Of a stretch of 64,000 nucleotides of DNA, positions 54,991-64,000 are shown piece by piece. The position numbers and the translations under genes were made by a program. The notes under the pieces were generated by a model that worked only from the letters and a program-made list of their open reading frames with translations, was not told where the DNA came from and made no database searches. Origin of the DNA: Falciphora oryzae (lineage: Eukaryota; Ascomycota; Sordariomycetes; Magnaporthales; Magnaporthaceae); the NCBI GenBank assembly GCA_000733355.1, contig JNVV01000044.1, positions 91,148 to 155,147 of the forward strand. Direction: 5' to 3'. The number at the start of each line of letters is the position of its first letter. The stretch's first letter is position 1.

Positions 54991-56851
54991 ACGTGGTTTA
55001 CAAATAAGTGGCGCACACAAATAAATAGCGCGTTTTCCATCGCGATTCGCGTCTCCCACTTCCAACCTCAATTTTTTAATAACTACAAATGGCGTTAACA
55101 TTTAACGAAGCGAAAATTGTTTTTGCTATACGGGCAATCCAATCTAATCCAATATTAAATGTGCGTTCGGCAGCTAAAATTTACGACGTTCCTAAAACCA
55201 CGCTACGTCGCTAACGCGCTAGCTAAATTATTCGACGCGATTACGTATCTAAATTACAGAAATTGACGGAATCCGAAAAGGAGGCGCTTGTTAAATACAT
55301 ATTCGAGTTGGATTCCCGCGCATTTCCTCCCCGGCCTTTTAGTGTTAAAGATATAGCTAACCGATTGCTCGCCGAACGCAACGCGCGCGCCGTTAGCAAA
55401 AACTAGGTCGCGAATTTCGTTAAGCGCCGCGCAAAGCTTAGCATACGCTAAATTCGAAAATACGATTACTAAAAGGCCAAATGCGAAAATCCCAAGTTCG
55501 TTTTTGCCTGGTTCGATTTTATACGGAATATTATAGCTAAATATGGCATCCTAAATAACGACATTTATAATTTCGACGAAACCGGCTTCCTTATAGGTAT
55601 AATCGTTCCCGTTATAGTTATTACAACGTCGGAAAGCCGTAATAAAGCAAAATTAGTCCAACTTAGCAATAAGGAATAGGTTACAATTATTTAAAAGGTT
55701 AATTGTTGCGGTTAGGCGATCTTTTTTTTTATTATCGTTAAAAGGCAGTACTACCTAACCAATTGGTACTCGGAAACCAACCTTTTACGCGATTAGGTTA
55801 TTTTAACAAATTCCAACGGGTGGATTACGAACGAGCTCGGTTTGGAATGGATTCGGCATTTTAATAAACATATTATATCGCATACGAAAGGTACCTATCG
55901 TTTGTTAGTACTGGACGGGCATAAAAGCTACTATTTAACGAATTTCGAGCTTTATTGCCAAAAATATAATATCGTTACGCTTTGCATGCTTCCGTATTCG
56001 TTTTACTTCTTTTAGCCTCTTAACGTTAAGTGCTTTAGCTTATTAAAAAAAGCGTACGGTTAATAAATCGAAAATTTAATAAGGTTATACGTTAGCTACG
56101 TGACTAAGGTTAAGTTCCTTTCGGCGTTTAAAGCGGCATTTTTTAATTCTATAACCGAAGGAAACATTTAAGGAAGCTTTTAAAAGGCTGGCTTTGCTCC
56201 TTTTAATCCGGATTCGGTTTTGGAAAAGCTGGATATAAGGCTACGGATTCCAATTCCCCTAAGGACGCCCCTAAATAACCCCGAACTTTGGACCTCCAAA
56301 ACGCCGCGGATAGCTAGGGAAGCAACTTCGCAATCTGAACATATTAAAACTCGGATCTCCAATTACCGAAGCAGCTTTCCGATACCTATGCTAGCGGCTG
56401 TGGACCAGTTTGCGAAAGGGACGAATTCGATTATATATTAAATGGCCCTTTTTAAGGCCGAAGTTGCTTCGTTACGCAAAGCGAACGAAATATTAAGCAA
56501 ACGCCGGAGGGCCAAAAAAAACACGTGTTCGATTTAGAAGGTCACTTACTATCGAAAAGGTACGAGATGTTTTGGACCAGGAGGAGCTGGATGGATAGTT
56601 ATAGTAAAAAATGCGCGACCATAGGGGTTAAAAAAGAAGGGCGACGACGATTCGTTAGCGATATAGCATTTGCGGCAAAACCGGACATAATGCGCGCACT
56701 TGCTAAAAGGAAGTAGAAATGTCCGATGTATACAGTTCCGAGTAGTTTGAATGGATTCCTGGCGTTATTGGGTTGGCATGCGCGTCGATTGACCGGAGGT
56801 CGGTGTGGGTGCGCCATTTACTTGTGTGCGCCACTTACTTGTGAACCACGT
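54991..56851 (+). mobile_element. pogo-4: uninterrupted pogo/Fot1-like transposon
   Basis: 1,861 bp between ACGTGGTTTACAAATAAGTG at 54991 and the complement ending ACTTGTGAACCACGT at 56851, with TA at 54989-54990 and 56852-56853. It is the only copy here without an insertion and gives the reference length. It is still inactive because of stops in the transposase. Confidence 0.92.
55089..56706 (+). pseudogene. pogo-4 transposase, decayed
   Basis: ATG 55089 (MALTFNEAKIVFAIRAIQSN) to TAA 56704-56706, about 539 codons. Helix-turn-helix near 55150-55220, KLTESEKEALVKYIFELD at about 55260-55315, CENP-B-like block to 55450, DIYNFDETGF near 55560, LLVLDGHKSYYLTNFE near 55905-55950 (second Asp), ending of the catalytic domain near 56060, helical tail 56220-56440, and C-terminal CCHC-like knuckle near 56665-56703 (CGKTGHNARTC, first Cys lost). 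At least a dozen TAA/TAG codons and a frame change near 56510. The family inserts at TA. Confidence 0.85.
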
Positions 56852-56853
56852 TA

Positions 56854-56993
56854 GTTAAATATAACTAGTTATTTAAATTTTCGTTAAATTTTACTAAAAG
56901 TTAGGTGAGATGTACGGTCGTGCACGGACGGTTTTAATATGCGTTTTTTACTGTCCGACTCGCTTGAGTGTCCGACTCGCTTGTGAACCACGT
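56854..56993 (-). repeat. Right arm of the outer pogo-family element
   Basis: Ends CGACTCGCTTGTGAACCACGT with a second CGACTCGCTTG 17 bases inside, then TA. Pairs with the arm starting at 45315. Confidence 0.65.
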
Positions 56994-56995
56994 TA

Positions 56996-57439
56996 ACCGT
57001 TTTAACCTTTTAAATGCATTTGTTGTAAAGGGATTTCCAAGCACCAAAAAACTAGCAAAAAACAAAAAACCAAAAACCATTTACCACCAAACCTGCCCTA
57101 ACACTCGGCGGTTTCTTGTTTCTGCCTTAAATGCAACGTTATCCACTCACACTGGCCCCCCGGCTTAAGACCGGTGTATTGTGCATTTGCTTTCCTATTG
57201 CTGTCCTAGCTGGTTCCCCCTTTCGGTGGTAGTGTGGGAGGGGCATTAGGATATGCATTCAGCTTCGCGACGAATAATTGGTAGCCTAACCGCTAGATGG
57301 CTGGGTAGGGGTGACGCCCGGTTTGTTTTGGGAAACCAGGGAGGGGAGCGAGAGGGAGCTCCGACGGTAACTGGGATTTCAAATGGCAGAGACAAGCAGG
57401 GTGTTAGCTAAAGGAATTAGGTGCTATTTAACAGCAAAT
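56996..57439. other. No recognised gene
   Basis: Mostly GC-richer sequence without RIP-type decay and without a recognisable protein. The stretch 57035-57085 is A-rich (CAAAAAACTAGCAAAAAACA) and resembles the subterminal A/T runs of the DUF6589/RecQ family. Confidence 0.45.
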
Positions 57440-57598
57440 TTGTTTTTTTTTTTGGTTTTCCTATACTATTTTTAACAACCGCTTGACAACCGAGTTGCAG
57501 ATCTGCGTCAAAGGCTCCCTAACTTTTGTAAAAGCCTGATAAATATAGCTCCAGGCTCGCCAAAAGTATCTTTTTAACCAGGGCAACGAATCGCGTAA
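57440..57598. repeat. Terminal fragment of the DUF6589/RecQ element family, interrupted by Gypsy-5
   Basis: Reads TTTGGTTTTCCTATACTATTTTTAACAACCGC-like sequence, then CAAAAGTATCTTTTTAACCAGGGCAACGAATCGCG. This parallels 42470-42615 of the miniature element and the complement of 39260-39400 of the large element. Gypsy-5 begins at 57599 inside it. The terminus itself is not clear; TTAGGTGC at about 57418 is a weak candidate. Confidence 0.6.
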
Positions 57599-57884
57599 TG
57601 TCACACGGAAGAACCTGTGGACTCACCTAATCGGCCCCACAGAAGGTCCGGGAACCGGTATAGGTGCCCAACGGCCCCGAGGCCCAAAGGCCGAAGGCCG
57701 GAGGGGCAGTGTGAATCATGTACTCAATACTTCGCACGGATCACAGGGTGGTTTATATAAACCCTGCCATCTCCTATGTCCTCCATGAAAGATTCCTTCT
57801 TCCTCAAACATCTCTTAAGCCCATAAAAAGATTATCTACAATTTAGAGATTCTTTTTCCAAACCGTTTTTAACCCCTTGTTACA
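57599..57884 (+). repeat. Gypsy-5 5' LTR (subfamily A)
   Basis: 286 bp, TGTCACACGG to TTGTTACA, followed by AATAATCTTTCTTACG, the primer-binding site with one extra T relative to other copies. Confidence 0.93.
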
Positions 57885-57885
57885 A

Positions 57886-60578
57886 ATAATCTTTCTTACG
57901 CTTTGCCCCCTAACGGAAACCTTACTATTTTTCCTCCTAAGCTTTAAAAAAGCCCTGTTAATCGGTACCCCTAAACCCTAATTGTTGCTTTTTTTAGCGA
58001 ATAAAACCTTAAGGCCACACCATAAACATTTTAACTGTTACCGGTATTTTCAAACGGGTAAAAGCGAAAAGAATATATAAAAAGGTCGTTTCACTTTCTT
58101 AATCGCCCTAGCGAAATTACGGGATTCCAAAAAAGGCCGGAAGATCTCCCTTGTACGTTTAGAACTTTACGCTGCCCAGGAATATAGGGAACCGGACCCC
58201 CTTATCTCGTTTGCAACGATATCTCCTTTTTTACCAAGCGATTTTAATATACCGGCCCGGGAATTAACGGAATCCCCTTTTTTGCCTAGCGATTCCGGTA
58301 TACTTGCCGATACGATGCCGGCCCAATTTGGAAAAGCGGCCGGAAAAGCCCCCGAAAGCCCTTCCCGGTCTACACCGGAAGAACGCCAAGATACCCCTAT
58401 GTTTGACGATTAAGGGGCATTTATCTTGTATTCGGCACCCCCCTTTAGCATGGCCTTCGAACAATAAGCCCTTATATCCGTAAAACGCTTTCAAAATCCC
58501 CCGGGCTGGATGACTAAAATCCAGCGGGAATTCATCAATACGCACGAAGCAATTTCGGCCCTATCCCGAAATGTGAGCCAGGAAATCCTCGCCAATCGGG
58601 AACAAATCCGCAAAATCAGGACCTATTACAACTACATCACCTACGCGTACAATACCGTCGTCTCTTTATATAAAAAAGGCCTGGTCGCTTTTGCCGAGCA
58701 ACAAAAAGCATTCCGGTAACGGATTATTAAAAAAAGCTAGGCATTTGCACAATAAATTTAGGCTACGATTGCCACTTTGGCTAAAAAGCAATAAACCCGT
58801 TCGGAGGCTTTAATTTAGCTCCGGAACGTTATTTAGGCCCAACAAAACCATTTGCAAAACCTACAAACACAACTTTCCACCTTCGAAAAAGGAATTACTA
58901 ACTAGGCCGTCGATAAAGATGCCCAGATCCAGGATCTCCTAACCAAGGAGCATATTTCGCCCGAAGCCCTTACCGAAGCCGAGCGACGCATATTGGCCCA
59001 AACTCGCCAGCTTGTTAAAGACGCCGTACGGGAAAGCCGGCGGCTTACAGCACAAAGAAAGCGGCCTAAATCAGCTACTATACTCTCGGCCCTGCAACGA
59101 TCGTCTCAACAACCTGGATCAAACCGAAGCTCTCCCCAGGACGTACCCGTCACTACTAAAAAAAACAAAGCCGAAATTGATACCGATATACTTCCGCCTT
59201 CCGCTTTTAAACAAACAAACTCGATAGCGCGGGAACGGATCGTCGGATCGAACGCCGGCTTGCTAGCCGCACAAATAAAACGGACCCTAAAAAATTCGCA
59301 AACCCGAACGAACCAAACCCGCACAAGCATTACCCCGGAACGGACACAAAAACAACCCGCTAGTAATCCGGACTTTTCGGACTCTTCGGAATCGGATAAT
59401 AGCGATAATAACCTGCCACCGAAACCTCCTAACCAAAAGCCACGGCTATTCCGATCACCCTCTCCGCCAAGCGATAAGGCCTCGCAACCCCCTAAGGGAA
59501 CTCCCCAAAGCACGGTTTTTATAATCAACCCCGTGCAATTCAAAACCCCCAACGCTTTCGAAAAGGATCGCACCAAATTTAAAAACTAATGGTTCGTGGT
59601 ACAGGCTTATATAAACGCCTGCCCCCAAAATTTCACGGGTAACCCGTACCGCATCACTTAGGTTAGGTCCCTCCTAAAAGGAGCCGCTTTCCAATAGCAC
59701 GTAGCCAAGGCACGTTTATTAAAATCCATAAACGTTCAAGATTTTTGGAAAAAATACGCTTCGTTACTGGAAAAGCATTATAAAAACCCTAACGAGGAAA
59801 AAACTGATATAAAAAAGCTCCGGTCCTTAAAATATAACGGCGATATCGTTAGTTACTTAACGGAGCTAGGGCAATACAATATTACTACCCGATAAACCGG
59901 CACGACCTTCCGGGATTTCGTCCAATCCTCGCTACCCGAAAGTATCGCCGATTTGGTATATGCCAATAAAGGTCGAATCCTTACGGACGACGCCGAATTT
60001 TTCAAAGCCTTCTAAAAGGCAAAGATCACTTACGAGCAAAAGCTCGCAAATAAAGCCTCCATTAAAGCTTTGATGCAAAAAACGGGCCAAAAGGAAAAAG
60101 GAAAAAACGAGCCCGCTTCGAATCAAAAGCGCTCGAACGCGGGCCGTCGCCGCGGCAAAAGCTCCAAAGACAAAAACCCAAATCCATCCTTAAGCTCCCG
60201 TTCCGGAAAAAGGGCTAACGATAAAAAGGCCGCCGATAAAAAAAACAACATTTGGACTACCACCAAATTGGCACTCGAAGGAATCGAACAACGCGATATA
60301 AACGCACGAAAGTTGGCCAAAGCCGACTGCTAGCGCTGCGGAAAAGAAGGGCACCATACGTTAAAATGCTACGCCAAAAAGGACACTAACGGCAAAAAAC
60401 TCCCTCCTACACTAGCAAAAACGGCCGGTACCAAATCCATTTTTAAACGCTTTGCAACGGACGAATAAAAAAAATAGCCACAAGCTAAAAAGGCTAAAAT
60501 CGCTAGCCTCACCTTAAAAGCCCCGAACGAACCACGAATCTTTAAACTATTAAATTCGGAATCGGACGATAACTGTTA
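57886..60578 (+). pseudogene. Gypsy-5 gag, decayed
   Basis: Open blocks 58510-58719 (FINTHEAISALSRNVSQEIL), 58993-59589 (198 residues, ending FEKDRTKFKN, with an acidic-Ser stretch DFSDSSESDNSDNN) and 60070-60333. The knuckle near 60328-60369 has Trp and Cys positions changed (C*RCGKEGHHTLKC). Ends TGT TAA, followed in frame by CAA CTA and pol. Read together with Gypsy-1, its open middle shows the native gag where Gypsy-1 has stops. Confidence 0.84.
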
Positions 60579-63500
60579 ACAACTATCGATTATCGCCGCC
60601 AACCAGTCCCGAAAGCCTTTAACGGATAAGGAATTCGTAAAACCAATCCTCCGCATATATATACGGGCGAGGGGATCGAAGGAAATACCTGTCCGGGTTT
60701 TTTTAAACGGAGGCAGCGATACGAAGGTTATATCGGACAAAATAGCTAAGCAACTCCCAAATCACCTAATTAACAAAGCTATTTCTCGCGTAATGACTTC
60801 CTTTTTAAGGAAAATCGAACCAAAAGCCGGAAAGCAACTAATTATCGACGTTACCTTCCGGCACAAAACGTACTATTTTACGGAAACGTTTAAAGTTAAT
60901 CCTACGGATCCAGATTGCGATATTATCCTGCTTTTCGTATAGCAAAAGCAATACCTACCGCTAGGGTTATTAGATCGCGATTTTCGGGATATCCGGATAG
61001 ATTTGGACAAATGCCGAAAGTGCAACAAGCCCCGGGCACGGAAGCTACAGGATATACGGCCGCCTAAAGGCTTACGCCTTCGGGAGAATATAAAAACAGT
61101 CGAGCTTGCGATTATTGCCGCTATTAAATACGGGCACGGTATTCCTTCCTTTAAAGAAGTGAACAAAGCAGATTCGGACGGCTTCGAATCGGTGCTATAA
61201 AAATTTAGGGAATTTTTCCCTATTATAACGGAAGCGGCTATTACCCGTTTTCCCGATTATTAGCCCTGGGATTACGAAATTCATTTTAAAGAAGGAGCTT
61301 AATTAACCCATGGCCCTTTGTACCTAATAAGCTAAAGGGAATTGGATGTCCTAAAGCCGTGGTTGGAAAAGCAAATACGAATCGGTCGGGCCAGGCCATG
61401 CAAAACTGCCAATAGTTCGCCCTTTATGTTCGTAGAAAAGAAAAACCCTTTCGATCCTTTAAAGGTAGTGGTCGATTACAAGGACGTGAACGCTAAAACG
61501 ATTTCGATTTGGTGCCTTATTCCGTTTATTACGGAGCTTCAAAATCGATTTCGGAATGCTAAATGGAAAACGAAAATTAACTTTAAAACCGGGTTTAATT
61601 TAATTCGGATGAAGAAAGAGCACGAATGGCTTACGGCCTTCCGTTGCAAATACGGCGTTTTCGAGTTTACGGTTATGCTTATAGGCCTTATTAACGCCCC
61701 CGCCACTTTTTAAAGCATGATGAACCATATTTTTATGGACTTTATCGATGCCGGGCTTTTTGTGTATTTGGATAACCTTTTAATATACGCAGAAATTAAA
61801 GAACAATACGATAGTTTGGTAAAAGAGGTGCTTCGCCGCTTTACTAAACATAACCTAGCTGTAGCCCCTCGCAAATGCGTTTAAGGGGTACACGAAGTCG
61901 AGTTCTTTGGTTATATAATAGGATTTGAAGGTATCGCAATATCCAAAGATAAGGTTGATGCTATTATCTAATGGAAGGCCCCCAATTGCTTTAAGGACTC
62001 CTAATCGTTCGTCGGTTTTGCCAACTTTTATAAGAGGTTTATTAAGGGGTTTTTAGAAATCGTTAGGCTTATAACGACGGCCAACGCTTTGCTAAAGAAC
62101 TAATAGCGATGGACCCCCGAAATGGAACAGGCTTTCGAAGCCTTTAAAGTCGCTTTCGTTTCGCTTCTAATACTCCGGCATTTCGATCCGTTTTTCCCGG
62201 CGCAAATCGAGGTAGACGCTTCGGATTTTGCCTTTGGAAGGGTGTTATCCTAAAAGGACCCCGAAACTAATAAATTGCACCCCGTTGCCTTTTATTTACG
62301 TAAAATGTCGCCCGCCGAAATCAACTATAAAATTTACGATAAGGAACTTTTGGCGGTCGTCGACTGTTTCGCTAGGTGGAGGCATTACCTTAAAGGGGCA
62401 AAGCACCGGATAAAGGTTTATACGGATTACCGGAACCTCGAATATTTCTTAACGGCTAAAGTTTTTAATCGAAAGCAAGCTAGATGGGCATAATAGCTGG
62501 CTGGTTATTGGTTTATGATTAACTACCGGCCAGGAAAGCAAAATGAAAAGGCCGATGTGCTATCGAAATTACTTTAGCACAAGTTTGAGAAAGGGGGGAG
62601 TGAGGATTAGCCGATTACGACGATTTTGTAAGAAAAACATTTCTTAGCAAGAATTTCGGCTTTGGAAGGATAAGGAGATAACTTTATGGAAAAAGCTTTG
62701 CCGTAAGGAGCACTTTTTTTTTTTTATCCCTAAGCCGGCTTTGTAATATTCCAGTTTTAAAATGGGCTACGGAATTTACTAATAAAGTTAAGCAAGTTGG
62801 TATATCGGATCCCGAATATTAGGGCCGCTTTTAAAAGCCTAAAAAGGGTGAAGAAGTTGAGGATGGCCTTTTTTATTATAAGGAAAGATTGTGGGTGCTA
62901 ACGGAAGCCCTGCAAAAAGAAGTCCTCGAGTCCGAATATGATACAAAAGTCGCTGGACATATGGGTATGGATAAAACCTTCGAGTTAATTACTCGGCATT
63001 TTTAGTGGCCCAATATCGAGGTAAAAGTCCGGGAATACGTAAGGGGATGCTTGGAGTGCTAACGCAATAAGGCCCTAAGGCATGCCCTTTTTGGACCCCT
63101 ATAACCTATGGAGCTGCATTACTAGCCTTAGAAGACGGTGGCTATAAACTTTATTACGGACCTCCTTTTAAGCGATAGGTGCGATTCAATCTGGGTAATG
63201 GTAAACCTTTTTATTAAGATGGCGCATTTCGTCCCTTTTAAAGTCGAGGGTAAGAAGTCGGATGACTTTATCCGCATTTTCGCCAAAGAATATTGGCGAT
63301 TGCACGGTGTGCCTTTGGATATTATTTCTAATAGAGATTTTAGATTTACGAGCTATTTGTGGAAAGATTTCCTCCGTTTGGTAGGCATTAAGCTAAGAAT
63401 GAGCATTGCCTTTTATCTTTAAACAGATGGATAAACCGAAAGGTTTAACTAAAGCTTGGAAGCTTATTTTAGGTTTTTCGTAAATTACGAAATGATTAAT

Positions 63501-64000
63501 TGGGTCGAGCTATTACCTACGGCGGAATTTGCTTATAATAATATATTTTCGGCAAGTATTTCCATTACTCCCTTTTTCGCCAACTACGGGTATTACCTAG
63601 CTTCCAATAATCCCCCTCTCTTAGGACGAGTACGCAATTTAGCAAGCCAATTTTACCAGTATTGGATGACCTAAGTGTACGAAGAAGCCAAATAACACCT
63701 AGAGAAAGCCCGGGAACGAATAAAGCATTGGGCCGACAAAAGGAGAAGCCTTTCGCCGGTTTTTACCGAAGGATAGTTCGTTATATTAAACGCCCGGCAT
63801 ATAAAAACCCGTCGCCCCGTTAAGAAACTTGATGCTAAAATGTTTGGGCCCTTTCGGATTTTTAAGGTTATTTCTCTTACGGCGGTACGATTGGCTTTGC
63901 CTAAAACTTGGAAAATTTATAACGCTTTCCACGTGTCTTTTATCGAACTTTACCGCTTTGGCATTCAAGCAAGACCTAACTTTGACTAAGTACTGCGGGA
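60579..64000 (+). pseudogene. Gypsy-5 pol, decayed, 3' end outside the window
   Basis: Protease near 60690-60760 (NGGSDTKVISDKIA, catalytic Asp changed to Asn), spacer 61003-61200 (CRKCNKPRARK), reverse transcriptase 61342-61713 (VVVDYKDVNAKTIS; YLDNLLIYA near 61755), RNase H 62205-62493 (DASDFAFGRVLS), integrase zinc block near 62940-63065, core 63138-63674 (FITDLLLSD, AFYL at the FHPQ motif), GPF module near 63780-63960. A frame change lies between 62493 and 63138. The A-run at 61437 is uncontracted here. Confidence 0.88.

Larger units (their letters stand above)
45315..56993. mobile_element. Outer pogo-family non-autonomous element (nest Z), about 0.42 kb without insertions
   Basis: ACGTGGTTCACAAGCGAG begins at 45315 after TA, and its complement ends at 56993 before TA. 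The left arm is 45315-45419 and the right arm 56854-56993. The inner parts of the two arms share only blocks (TTAAATAACT, AAATTTTAC). The middle is 54818-54988, between the inner foldback element and pogo-4. Treating these three pieces as one element is inference from the nested TA-flanked ends. Confidence 0.5.
57599..64000 (+). mobile_element. Gypsy-5: chromovirus-type element, cut by the window end
   Basis: 5' LTR 57599-57884 (286 bp, subfamily A), gag and pol to the GPF module; chromodomain and 3' LTR lie beyond 64000. The five bases before it are cgtaa; the second copy of the duplication cannot be seen. Strongly RIPped. Confidence 0.93.

Overview
The window looks like an accessory, repeat-rich compartment of a filamentous ascomycete (Pezizomycotina) genome. 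The evidence is a set of fungal transposon families (chromodomain Gypsy, Copia, pogo/Fot1 and Tad-like LINE), a short intron with a TACTAA branch site, and heavy decay of repeats by C-to-T change. Nearly all stops in decayed elements are TAA or TAG at former Gln or Trp codons, as expected for CpA-to-TpA repeat-induced point mutation (RIP). No housekeeping gene, rRNA, tRNA or CRISPR was recognised.

Layout. 1-1049: end of a pogo element (pogo-1, minus). 1052-14218: a decayed Copia element (minus), broken by Gypsy-1 (2367-9345, plus), a 548-bp miniature LTR element (11608-12155) and a solo Gypsy LTR (13113-13407). 14219-15720: no recognised gene. 15721-31914: pogo-2 (plus), carrying a solo Copia-type LTR (16290-16590), Gypsy-2 (16928-23919, minus) and Gypsy-3 (24847-31854, plus). 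32413-39427: a 7.0-kb terminal-inverted-repeat element with TAA target duplications, encoding a broken DUF6589-like protein and, convergently, an intact RecQ-like helicase. 39622-42436: a 5'-truncated Tad-like LINE with an assembly gap. 42446-43135: a miniature relative of the DUF6589/RecQ element. 43139-45245: the only stretch that looks like host sequence, with two unrecognised coding regions. 45315-56993: nested pogo-family elements (two foldback elements, pogo-3, pogo-4), a hairpin miniature element and Gypsy-4 (46331-53308, minus). 57599-64000: Gypsy-5 (plus), cut by the window end.

Most insertions can be placed to the base because target duplications survive: aaatg (Gypsy-1), acggg (Gypsy-2), gtgcg (Gypsy-3), catcc (Gypsy-4), caaaa and gttta (miniature LTR element and its solo LTR), ataac (Copia-type LTR), TA (pogo family), TAA/TTA (DUF6589/RecQ family), and 16 bp for the LINE.

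Main points of interest: (1) the DUF6589 plus RecQ element with its miniature derivative; (2) a Tf1-like self-priming layout in the Gypsy family and, independently, in the miniature LTR element; (3) a TAA followed by a CARYYA context at the gag-pol junction in all five Gypsy copies; (4) recoverable nesting order, including an empty-site control for one insertion.
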